A DNA stretch of 6,256 nucleotides from an uncultured Phycisphaerae bacterium (GTDB taxonomy: Bacteria > Planctomycetota > Phycisphaerae > Phycisphaerales > SM1A02): positions 1-6,256 of the forward strand of contig CALCOW010000074.1 of the NCBI GenBank assembly GCA_937899935.1, written 5' to 3'. Below the pieces are notes generated by a model that did not search any database, was not told the DNA's origin, and saw only the letters and a list, made by a program, of their open reading frames with translations. The stretch's first letter is position 1. The number at the start of each line of letters is the position of its first letter. The position numbers and the translations under genes are program-made. Shown in pieces: positions 1 to 6,256 of this stretch.

Positions 1-2126
1 CTGCCCAATTGCCGCGTGACCAATCAACGACTGACCAGCCAATCCTTGCCGACATTGGTGGCCATGTTTGGTTTGATGATGTGGCCATTCAGCAGAAGCC
101 GCGAGTTTCAATTTCGACCGTAACTCTCAGCGGCCTCTCAATTGGACCCGACCACCCACAATTGCTCGTTGAAGTTGAAGACATGATGGCAACACAACTC
201 GATGGTGTTCTTCGTGTGGCTGATCATCAAGGACAAACTCTAGCCGCCATCGAGATCAATAATCTGAGCAACTCCCCTGCTCAGACCATTCGGCTTCCGC
301 TCTCGAAATTTGGTTGGTTCCAAGCATCGCTTGAGATACACGAGCGAGGCCAGATCTTAGTGCGTGAAACCGCCGACCTCGCTTGGATCCCATCACAAAA
401 CAACACTTCTAAAAACGAGCGGTTCGGCGTTGCCTTGCAGATGGATACAGAACACAGCCGACACCCGCTACCAATACAGGCATCGATGACACTACTTGAT
501 GCGCTTCCGATTGATTTAGTGCAAGTTCCCGTTTGGCCATCACTTGAAGAATCGAACCAAGATTCGATGATCTTGCTAGACCGTTTGATTGAGAGAGAAC
601 ACGCCCTCTTGCTCGTACTCGCAGAGTTGCCGGACGCGCTCGCACGCTCGCTTGGTTTAAATACCGACCAAGTCTTCGAAGCGATCACAGAAAGGTTCGC
701 TGCATCAGAACCATTTTTGATCGATCTTATGATTAGCGCTGGCTTAGAGAGCCGACGATGGCAGGTCGGCGCCACAGACAGCCCCAAAGCTGCACTTACC
801 TATATGGAAAGTGGCGCCTTACCAAAAGCGCCAACAGGACTTCTGCGATTGACACCCAATGCTTGTATGTATCTACCGTGGCGATCAACACTCGCGATCC
901 CTCAATTACCAGATCACGTCTCATTGACTTTGCCATTGAGCATCACAACAGATCCTAAATCGATCGCTTCGGTCGCTACCGATTGGAATGACAAAGCGCC
1001 GGAAGCTGTTGTCATTCTTGAAACCCAGAAAGCAGCATTTCGCGCCAACGGAGGCATCCAACAACCTGCACAACTAGCGCAACTGACGATGAATTTGTGG
1101 CGGTTTGGCCCACGACATTTACTGATTTCACAACCATGGTTCGGTCGAGACAGTGGACAGACACAAAAACAGCAGCCATCACAAACGTTTTGTGTTTGGC
1201 GCACACTTGCTGCACAACTCGCCACGCGAACCTATGACACCCAGCTTGATTTAGCAGACGGCATTCATGCGTGGATACTGCAAGGAGAGGCGGCCGATGA
1301 TGCCTGTCTAGTACTTTGGTCTGACACACATGATCCATGGTCAAGACAGACCATCTCTCTGCTCTTAGGCACCGGTAAAATTAGTTCGACCGATCTTTTT
1401 GGCAATCGAACCTTGGTGCCACTTGTTGAGGGTGCCCATCTGATTGAGATTGGCCCAGAACCGATCTTTATTGAAGGTATTGATGTCTCGCTGCTGGACT
1501 TTGTTGCCAACATGGCTCTGGCCCCTAACTTCGTGCCCTCAATTCATCGAGCAACTGAGATGGAACTTACCATCCACAACCCTTGGAAGACATCGCTGAT
1601 TGCATCAATTGATTTACAGGCGCCTGATGGTTGGCGAGTTGCACCACAAACAACATTCTTAAACCTTCTGCCAGAACAAGAGGTACAAATTCCAATCGAA
1701 GTGGTCGTTCCGGTGAACGTTACTGCTGGTACGCACATGATCGAAGCCAGGCTCGATCTTACGACCGATCGAACCTACCAGCTCAAGAGGCTTCTTCCAA
1801 TTCGAACGGGTCTTCCCAATGTCCATGTGGCAGCCGCAACCCATCCCGTCGTTGGAGGAGTAGATGATGTGGCAATTCAGTTATCACTCGACAACACATC
1901 TTCGACGCCGCGCACGCTCAGTATCTCCGCTGCTGGCCCAGGACTCCGCCAGATTGCCCCAACGTCACTGAAGCTTCAGCCGAATGGTATTACCCATCAT
2001 CGCCTAGTGGTACCAGGCGGACTGACTCCTGCAAGCAATGGCACACTTTGGCTCATCCTAGAAGACGATGATTCCAAAGCTCGCTTAACCAAGGCACTTG
2101 ACCTGGTCACCGCTGTGCAACCGTAA
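1..2126 (+). CDS. Glycoside-hydrolase-like multidomain protein with NEW3 domain (5' end missing)
   Basis: Partial gene: the frame is open to the left edge (complete codons from position 3), and the visible protein starts inside a domain, so the TTG at 9 is unlikely to be the real start. Residues below count from that TTG. Residues 18-27 (GHVWFDDVAI) look like the closing strand of a galactose-binding-like/CBM jelly roll. A beta-rich stretch follows (33-127), then a divergent glycosidase-type barrel (about 138-400; FGVALQ at its start, HLLISQPWF near its end). Residues 418-492 resemble the beta-sandwich that follows GH39/GH5-type barrels (AWILQGEA, VLWSD, DLFGN, PIFIEGIDV). Residues 510-600 match a NEW3 (alpha-galactosidase-associated) Ig-like domain, and 600-705 form another beta domain. 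No catalytic glutamate pair could be assigned, so hydrolase activity is not shown; it may be a non-catalytic glycan-binding protein. Any signal peptide would lie upstream of the window. It lies 64 nt before the DUF115 gene, same strand. Fold class fairly sure; substrate unknown. Confidence 0.8.
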   Translation, partial: AQLPRDQSTTDQPILADIGGHVWFDDVAIQQKPRVSISTVTLSGLSIGPDHPQLLVEVEDMMATQLDGVLRVADHQGQTLAAIEINNLSNSPAQTIRLPLSKFGWFQASLEIHERGQILVRETADLAWIPSQNNTSKNERFGVALQMDTEHSRHPLPIQASMTLLDALPIDLVQVPVWPSLEESNQDSMILLDRLIEREHALLLVLAELPDALARSLGLNTDQVFEAITERFAASEPFLIDLMISAGLESRRWQVGATDSPKAALTYMESGALPKAPTGLLRLTPNACMYLPWRSTLAIPQLPDHVSLTLPLSITTDPKSIASVATDWNDKAPEAVVILETQKAAFRANGGIQQPAQLAQLTMNLWRFGPRHLLISQPWFGRDSGQTQKQQPSQTFCVWRTLAAQLATRTYDTQLDLADGIHAWILQGEAADDACLVLWSDTHDPWSRQTISLLLGTGKISSTDLFGNRTLVPLVEGAHLIEIGPEPIFIEGIDVSLLDFVANMALAPNFVPSIHRATEMELTIHNPWKTSLIASIDLQAPDGWRVAPQTTFLNLLPEQEVQIPIEVVVPVNVTAGTHMIEARLDLTTDRTYQLKRLLPIRTGLPNVHVAAATHPVVGGVDDVAIQLSLDNTSSTPRTLSISAAGPGLRQIAPTSLKLQPNGITHHRLVVPGGLTPASNGTLWLILEDDDSKARLTKALDLVTAVQP
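1536..1808 (+). other. NEW3 (alpha-galactosidase-associated) domain in the first gene
   Basis: Residues about 510-600 of the visible protein. The pattern ELTIHNPWKTSLIASIDLQ, APDGWRV, LLPEQEVQIPIEVVVP and AGTHMIEARLDL is the typical NEW3/COG1470-type Ig-like repeat: a variable-strand N-terminus, a 'P-GW' turn, a 'G-----I-V-VP' strand pair and a 'AG-H-I-A' closing strand. Such domains usually sit at the C-terminal side of secreted or surface carbohydrate-active proteins. Confidence 0.7.
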
Positions 2127-2150
2127 GTCACACAAGGCGCCGCTGAATCA

Positions 2151-2155
2151 GAGGA
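2151..2155 (+). promoter_or_regulatory. Possible Shine-Dalgarno GAGGA ahead of the DUF115 fusion gene
   Basis: GAGGA lies in the 64-nt gap after the first gene. It is 11 nt before an in-frame TTG at 2167 and 35 nt before the ATG at 2191. If used, it would favour the TTG start, adding eight residues (MHPPPAND) to the N-terminus. The spacing is long for a Shine-Dalgarno, and the other genes here show none, so this may be chance. Confidence 0.25.
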
Positions 2156-2190
2156 AGATCTTCAAATTGCACCCGCCTCCCGCCAACGAC

Positions 2191-5100
2191 ATGCTTGCAA
2201 GAAATCTGGCCTGTCTTGGCGAGAGAAATGCTCATCTTGCAAAGGCAATCGCAGCAGCTGAAGTCTGCCAACAAATCACTTTTGAGCCCTCCAAACATGG
2301 AACGCTTACAGCATCTCGTAACGGACATCTTCTTGCCAGTCAGCATCACCCACTGGATGAAGGCAAACAGTTAGTTGCGAATGTTGACCTCACTGAAAAT
2401 GCGACGTTCGTTATCTGTGGATTCGGCCTGGGATATCACGTACAAGCACTGGCAGATCGCCTTGGACGCAAGGGACTCATTATCGTTTTTGAAAATGATC
2501 TGTCTCTCTTGCACGAGGTCTTATCTCATATTGATCATTCTCAATGGCTCAAAGATACATTGATACTTTTTGCACACGATGCCAAAGACCGCGGACAATT
2601 AGGGCATCTCTTAAATGGCGCGGATGCCATACTCGGACAGGGCGTTCATTTTATTGAACACCCCTCGAGTCGTGCGCATCTTGGCACAGACACACTGCAC
2701 TTTACATCCTTAATGACACAGTACGTCGGCACCGTACGCACAACACTTATGACCACGATGGTCAAAAGTGTTGACACAACACGCAACCTATTGAGCAATA
2801 TTGCTTGCTATGCAAATGCAAGCAGTATTGACGCCTTCTCAAATGCCATGTCTGGAACGCTCGGCATTGTCGTTTCAGCTGGCCCCAGCCTACGAAAGAA
2901 TATCGAACTACTCTCAGACAATGAGGTAAGAAGTCGCGTCGTGGTCACGGCCGTACAAACAGCACTCAAACCGCTGCTTAACGCTGGTATTCGACCTGAC
3001 TTTGTCACCGCTTTGGATTATCACGAAATCTCTCGGCGGTTCTATGAAGATTTACCAACGGATGATCTCAGTGACATCACGCTCATCATTGATCCCAAGG
3101 TCCACCCCAGTGTTGTCTCCGCATATCCCGGACCCATCACCTCACTAAACAGCAGCTTCCTTGAAAACATACTTCAAGAATATGCTCCTCATCACGGCAC
3201 CTTGCCCGCTGGTGCCACGGTGGCCCACCTTGCATTTCTAGTAACACAATTTTTAGGCTGCAATCCAATTGCACTCATCGGACAAGATCTTGGCTTCACC
3301 GATGGGCTCTACTACGCACCAGGTACGGCAATCCATGATGTGTGGGCACCGGAACTTAACACCTTCAATACGATTGAAATGATGGAGTGGGAGCGTATTG
3401 CTCGCCACCGCCAACATCTCAGTCAGATCCCGAATATTCATGGTTGTCCACTTTATACCGATGGCCAAATGCTGGCTTACTTGCATCAGTTCGAACGGCT
3501 CTTTGAAGACGCCAGGCGGGCAGGCACCACTGTCATTGATGCAACTGAGGGCGGCGCCCTAAAGCAACACACGGTTGTCACTCCGCTTCAGCGTGTTTTA
3601 GATCAATACGCCACGAAGCCGCGACCAACGCTCCCACAACCGATGATTGACACTCCAAAAGTCGATCTGAGTCGAATCATTGACAAGCTAAAGACGTTAC
3701 ACACTGACCTTACAAGCATTCATCAGACCTCGGACAAAACGGATCTTCTAATTACCAAGATGCTCTGTGATCAAGGTGATGACAAGAAAATGCAATCGCA
3801 TTTCCATGAATTAACCGTGCTCCGTCAAGCGATCGAGGAACGAAAACATGCATTTGATCTGCTCGGCCAGCTTAACCAAGTGGGCGCTATGCAGAGACTC
3901 AGGGCTGATCGTCAAATCTCTTTAATGGAAGACAGTAACGCTCAGCAACGACAACTTGCCCAACTGCAACGCGATCAAGCAAATGTGACTCTTATGAGTG
4001 ATGCAGCACAAACACTCTGTCGCTTTATCGAAGATACGATTTCATCGATTGACAAACAGAATGAACAATCCTCAAAGATATCGAACATTCCTCAGGGCTT
4101 GGATAATGCTGATTCCCGATCCATATCTGTTGCAGCACTGATACCCATTATTGATCAAGACAACCTATGTCAGTCGTTTGGTCAAAAGTCGATGCTGCAG
4201 TGGACCGTCGAACGATTACAGCGTTCATCGGCTCTCAACAAAATCATAATTCTCTTAAACCCTGATCTTCGAGTTGATGAGGCGCTGTCGCTTAAAACGA
4301 TAGGTGTGCCTATTGAGATTGAGCATGTCACGAAACCAATGACCATGGATCCCGGCACGAGGTCTTCAAGACTCTTTGCAAGCTGGTGTTGGCGAGGCGG
4401 TCTCGGTGGCACCACGGTGTATGACGAGATCCTTCATCCAGAGGCGATGAGTCATACGCTTAAGAAACACAAACTTGATGCAGGGGTTCTGGTGAATTTC
4501 AACTGGCCACTGATCGATGTCTCTTCAACATCTGGAATCGACGCAGTTGTTACACGCTTCAAAGCAAACCCACAGCTACAACCACTTGTCTTTACACAAG
4601 CACCACCCGGCCTTGGGAACGCATTGATTTCTACCGCTTTACTCGAACAATTTGTCGATCGAACAGGCGTAGGCCTTGGTTCACTCCTGGCCTACAGACC
4701 CAGTGCACCACGACATGATCCAATTGCATCCCAGGCGAATGTGCAAATAGACCATCGACTCAGAAAGCCATTGATTTGTGCAACGTACGAAACCCGTCGC
4801 GGACAAGCCCTGATCGAGCATGTCTTGTCATCGGTTTCAGACATACATGATCCTCTACAAGTGTCCACCGCTTTGGCCGAAGTTGATCAGTCGCTCCAAT
4901 ATGATCAGCCACGACACATTATCCTCGAGTTAACGCCCCGCCGTGCAACAAAGCCTTCTCATGGAGTCTGTCAATACAAGAATACGTCTGAATCCGATTT
5001 GAGCCTGGCGCTGGTAGAACGCGTCTTGATGCAACTTGAATCACCAGAGGAAACACTACTAACTCTTGGTGGCCGCGGAGATCCTCTTCTCTATGAAGAA

Positions 5101-5688
5101 CTCGACAGGGTTACCAAAATAGCCACCGAAGCAGGTCTTGGTGGTCTTCATATTCAGACTGATCTCGTCCAACCGTCGGATGCCGCATCTAAGCTACTTA
5201 ACACCACCGTGGACGTTATCTCAGTCAATCTCAATGCAACCTCCCGTCGTGCGTATCAGAAAATGATGGGGGTTGATTGTTTTGACGACGTACTCGCCAA
5301 TATTCACGCCCTTCTACAAGGTCAAAAATGTGTTGGGCGTTGGCCAACGCCATGGGTGGTCCCACGCATATGCCGCTGCCCATCAACTCTTGATCAGATC
5401 AGTGATTTTTACGATCAATGGCTCAACCGTTGTGGAGCCGCTGTCATCGACCCCGGCCCATCACCACACAACCCCTCTGAATCTCCTATTCTCACGACAT
5501 ACCCTCCAGCTTCCGTCAATCGTGAGCGGAGTCGGCGTGAAATGACCATTCTGTGCGACGGAACTGTGCTCAAGCAGCATCCAGAGGGTGTTGCGTTTTT
5601 TAGTGTTGGATCGATCATGACTGATTCACTGACTTGGCTCAATCAAGTGAATCTCGTAAGTCCTGATTCTCAGCACATCGTGTGGTAA
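2191..5688 (+). CDS. DUF115/Maf-type glycosyltransferase-like protein fused to nucleotidyltransferase-like and degenerate radical SAM/SPASM-like domains
   Basis: Protein of 1165 residues from the ATG at 2191, far longer than a usual Maf protein. N-terminal part (1-200): CGFGLGYH at 76-83 and IIVFENDLSLL at 97-107 match the glycine-rich Rossmann-like region seen before DUF115. DUF115/MptE-like core (about 200-375): GIVVSAGPSL (225-234), AVQTALKPLLNAGIRPDFVTALD (254-276), LPAGATVAHLAF (338-349), ALIGQDLGFTDG (361-372). Members of this family are linked to flagellin glycosylation with nonulosonic acids. A helical, charged, Gln-rich linker spans 480-640. Residues 645-835 look like a nucleotidyltransferase fold (SISVAALIP, LQWTVERLQ, WRGGLGGTTVYDE, FTQAPPGLG) without the usual GS-R-PGK loop. 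Residues 906-1080 resemble a radical SAM core (HIILELTPRR, LLTLGGRGDPLLYEEL, VDVISVNLNA), and 1108-1147 a SPASM-like tail (TILCDGTV, SVGSIMTDSL), both lacking the expected cysteines. No signal peptide is visible, so probably cytoplasmic. Start: 2191 is the only ATG near the family-typical start (LARNLACL); TTG at 2167 or 2098 are alternatives. DUF115 assignment is strong; the C-terminal ones come from motif reading only. Confidence 0.88.
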   Translation: MLARNLACLGERNAHLAKAIAAAEVCQQITFEPSKHGTLTASRNGHLLASQHHPLDEGKQLVANVDLTENATFVICGFGLGYHVQALADRLGRKGLIIVFENDLSLLHEVLSHIDHSQWLKDTLILFAHDAKDRGQLGHLLNGADAILGQGVHFIEHPSSRAHLGTDTLHFTSLMTQYVGTVRTTLMTTMVKSVDTTRNLLSNIACYANASSIDAFSNAMSGTLGIVVSAGPSLRKNIELLSDNEVRSRVVVTAVQTALKPLLNAGIRPDFVTALDYHEISRRFYEDLPTDDLSDITLIIDPKVHPSVVSAYPGPITSLNSSFLENILQEYAPHHGTLPAGATVAHLAFLVTQFLGCNPIALIGQDLGFTDGLYYAPGTAIHDVWAPELNTFNTIEMMEWERIARHRQHLSQIPNIHGCPLYTDGQMLAYLHQFERLFEDARRAGTTVIDATEGGALKQHTVVTPLQRVLDQYATKPRPTLPQPMIDTPKVDLSRIIDKLKTLHTDLTSIHQTSDKTDLLITKMLCDQGDDKKMQSHFHELTVLRQAIEERKHAFDLLGQLNQVGAMQRLRADRQISLMEDSNAQQRQLAQLQRDQANVTLMSDAAQTLCRFIEDTISSIDKQNEQSSKISNIPQGLDNADSRSISVAALIPIIDQDNLCQSFGQKSMLQWTVERLQRSSALNKIIILLNPDLRVDEALSLKTIGVPIEIEHVTKPMTMDPGTRSSRLFASWCWRGGLGGTTVYDEILHPEAMSHTLKKHKLDAGVLVNFNWPLIDVSSTSGIDAVVTRFKANPQLQPLVFTQAPPGLGNALISTALLEQFVDRTGVGLGSLLAYRPSAPRHDPIASQANVQIDHRLRKPLICATYETRRGQALIEHVLSSVSDIHDPLQVSTALAEVDQSLQYDQPRHIILELTPRRATKPSHGVCQYKNTSESDLSLALVERVLMQLESPEETLLTLGGRGDPLLYEELDRVTKIATEAGLGGLHIQTDLVQPSDAASKLLNTTVDVISVNLNATSRRAYQKMMGVDCFDDVLANIHALLQGQKCVGRWPTPWVVPRICRCPSTLDQISDFYDQWLNRCGAAVIDPGPSPHNPSESPILTTYPPASVNRERSRREMTILCDGTVLKQHPEGVAFFSVGSIMTDSLTWLNQVNLVSPDSQHIVW
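4123..4695 (+). other. Nucleotidyltransferase-like domain inside the DUF115 fusion protein
   Basis: Codons 645-835 of the large fusion. The pattern of a hydrophobic first strand (SVAALIPII), a helix with LQWTVERLQRSS, and a second strand (KIIILLNPD) is that of SpsF/CMP-KDO-synthetase-like and other sugar nucleotidyltransferases. Where active enzymes have the basic GS-R-PGK loop, this protein reads IIDQDNLCQSFGQKS, so nucleotide binding is doubtful. Later blocks WRGGLGGTTVYDE and FTQAPPGLG look well ordered and may be marks of a distinct family. The assignment rests on pattern reading and could be wrong. Confidence 0.5.
4906..5640 (+). other. Degenerate radical SAM core plus SPASM-like tail inside the DUF115 fusion protein
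   Basis: Codons 906-1150 of the large fusion. Order and spacing follow a radical SAM/SPASM protein: a first strand with ELTPRR (913-918) where the CxxxCxxC cluster motif should start, the SAM-binding-type GGRGDPLLYEEL (960-971), a strand VDVISVNLNA (1007-1016), the helix region FDDVLANIHALL (1031-1042), VPRI (1057-1060), and a tail with TILCDGTV (1119-1126) and SVGSIMTDSL (1138-1147). The three cluster positions read as Arg918, Pro922 and Gly925; only Cys927 is nearby and does not fit the spacing. In the tail, the cysteine expected soon after the DGTV turn is absent (LKQHPEG). It is therefore probably not an active radical SAM enzyme. Confidence 0.5.
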
Positions 5689-5697
5689 AATCAGCTT

Positions 5698-6256
5698 ATG
5701 AATGCCAAAGATGGTGAGATTCTTGCAGTCGTCATCGGGCGTGCGGGCAGCAAAGGCGTCGCATCCAAAAATACAAGGATGGTGGCTGGCCTACCACTGA
5801 TTGCCCACACAATCATTGATGCCCAACAAGCCAAACACGTCGATCGAGTTCTTGTTTCTACTGACGGATCAGACATTGCTGCTGCTGCAAAGCAAATGGG
5901 CGTTGAAGTCATCAACCGACCAGCCGAATTAGCGACTGATCATGCAACGGTTGCAGATGCGGTGCGCCATGCTGTCAAAACCGCTGGACACAACTGTCAC
6001 ATCGTGGTGATCTTGTACGCAAATGTACCAATCCGTCCATCTGATCTGATTGATCGTGCTATCAAACGACTTATTCAAAGCGGCGCCGACTCGGTTCAAT
6101 CATACTCTGATGTCGGTAAGCATCATCCGTGGTGGATGGTGCAACTTGATGATGATGGGCGTGTGCATTTAGAGTCAACGCAGCCAATCGACCGAAGGCA
6201 GGATTTACCTCCTCGGTTCTTACCAGATGGAGGGGTTGTTGCGGTTACCAGAAGAA
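5698..6256 (+). CDS. N-acylneuraminate/nonulosonic acid cytidylyltransferase family protein (3' end missing)
   Basis: The first 186 residues are visible; the family is usually about 225-240 residues long, so roughly four fifths is present. Family members activate a nonulosonic acid with CTP to give the CMP-sugar plus pyrophosphate (NeuA, PseF and LegF types) in the cytoplasm. The CTP-binding loop is at residues 13-25 (IGRAGSKGVASKN), with the Arg, Gly-Ser-Lys-Gly and Lys-Asn positions kept. Further family blocks are VLVSTDGSDIAAAAKQMG (51-68), INRPAELATDHATVADAV (72-89), the ILYANVPIRP segment (105-114) where NeuA proteins usually have a QPTSPLR-like one, and RRQDLPPRFLPDGGVVAV (166-183). The ATG start sits 9 nt after the upstream stop and 12 residues before the loop, as expected. 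No clear Shine-Dalgarno precedes it, and such close spacing suggests co-transcription or translational coupling. Which sugar is activated cannot be read from the sequence, so no symbol is given. Confidence 0.9.
   Translation, partial: MNAKDGEILAVVIGRAGSKGVASKNTRMVAGLPLIAHTIIDAQQAKHVDRVLVSTDGSDIAAAAKQMGVEVINRPAELATDHATVADAVRHAVKTAGHNCHIVVILYANVPIRPSDLIDRAIKRLIQSGADSVQSYSDVGKHHPWWMVQLDDDGRVHLESTQPIDRRQDLPPRFLPDGGVVAVTRR

Noticed and set aside
281..787. 168-codon open frame on the - strand
   Set aside because: Lies wholly inside the first gene; its translation is rich in Ser, Cys and Arg with no recognisable domain, as expected of an antisense shadow.
914..1344. Two overlapping - strand open frames (103 and 110 codons)
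   Set aside because: Antisense to the glycosidase-like coding sequence, Cys-rich low-sense translations, no family resemblance.
2127..2190. Terminator or small gene in the 64-nt gap
   Set aside because: No GC-rich hairpin with a T-run and no separate open frame with start signals; the gap stays open in the frame of the fusion gene.
5368..5379. Arg-Ile-Cys-Arg-Cys (residues 1059-1063) as a replacement iron-sulfur ligand set
   Set aside because: Two cysteines one residue apart near the end of the barrel do not match the position or spacing of radical SAM or SPASM cluster motifs; no evidence beyond their presence.
5273..5545. 90-codon + strand open frame in another frame of the fusion gene
   Set aside because: Overlaps the radical-SAM/SPASM-like part, whose own frame shows ordered motifs; the alternative product has none.
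5689..5697. Terminator or promoter between the fusion gene and the cytidylyltransferase
   Set aside because: Only 9 nt with no hairpin or recognisable promoter boxes; co-transcription is the simpler reading.
5691..5915. 74-codon - strand open frame opposite the cytidylyltransferase start
   Set aside because: The + strand frame carries the complete CTP-binding loop and family blocks there.

Overview
The window looks like bacterial chromosome, GC near 50%, with three tightly packed genes all on the + strand and no RNA genes, insertion sequences or CRISPR. The style of the proteins suggests a planctomycete, possibly of the Phycisphaerae: a secreted-type glycoside-hydrolase-like protein with a NEW3 domain, a very large DUF115 fusion protein, and weak or absent Shine-Dalgarno signals. 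That placement is an inference from protein style, not from a marker gene.

Layout. (1) Positions 1-2126 hold the 3' part of a large gene. Its product ends a carbohydrate-binding-like jelly roll, continues through a divergent glycosidase-type barrel and its C-terminal beta-sandwich, and finishes with a NEW3 (alpha-galactosidase-associated) Ig-like domain and a last beta domain. (2) Positions 2191-5688 hold one 1165-residue protein. Its N-terminal half is a DUF115/Maf 'motility-associated factor' glycosyltransferase-like protein. A helical linker follows, then a nucleotidyltransferase-fold (SpsF/cytidylyltransferase-like) domain, then a domain that reads like a radical SAM + SPASM protein from which the iron-sulfur cysteines have been lost. 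(3) Positions 5698-6256 hold the 5' part of an N-acylneuraminate (or other nonulosonic acid) cytidylyltransferase gene, cut off by the window end.

Together genes 2 and 3 fit a surface or flagellin glycosylation locus: the cytidylyltransferase would make a CMP-activated nonulosonic acid (sialic, pseudaminic or legionaminic type), and the Maf-like protein would be the candidate for transferring it to a protein such as flagellin. Gene 1 is a carbohydrate-active-type neighbour with an unclear link. The gaps (64 nt and 9 nt) and common orientation suggest one operon. The most notable item is gene 2: three glycan-related modules in one chain, of which at least the radical-SAM-like part, and probably the nucleotidyltransferase-like part, lack their catalytic signatures.
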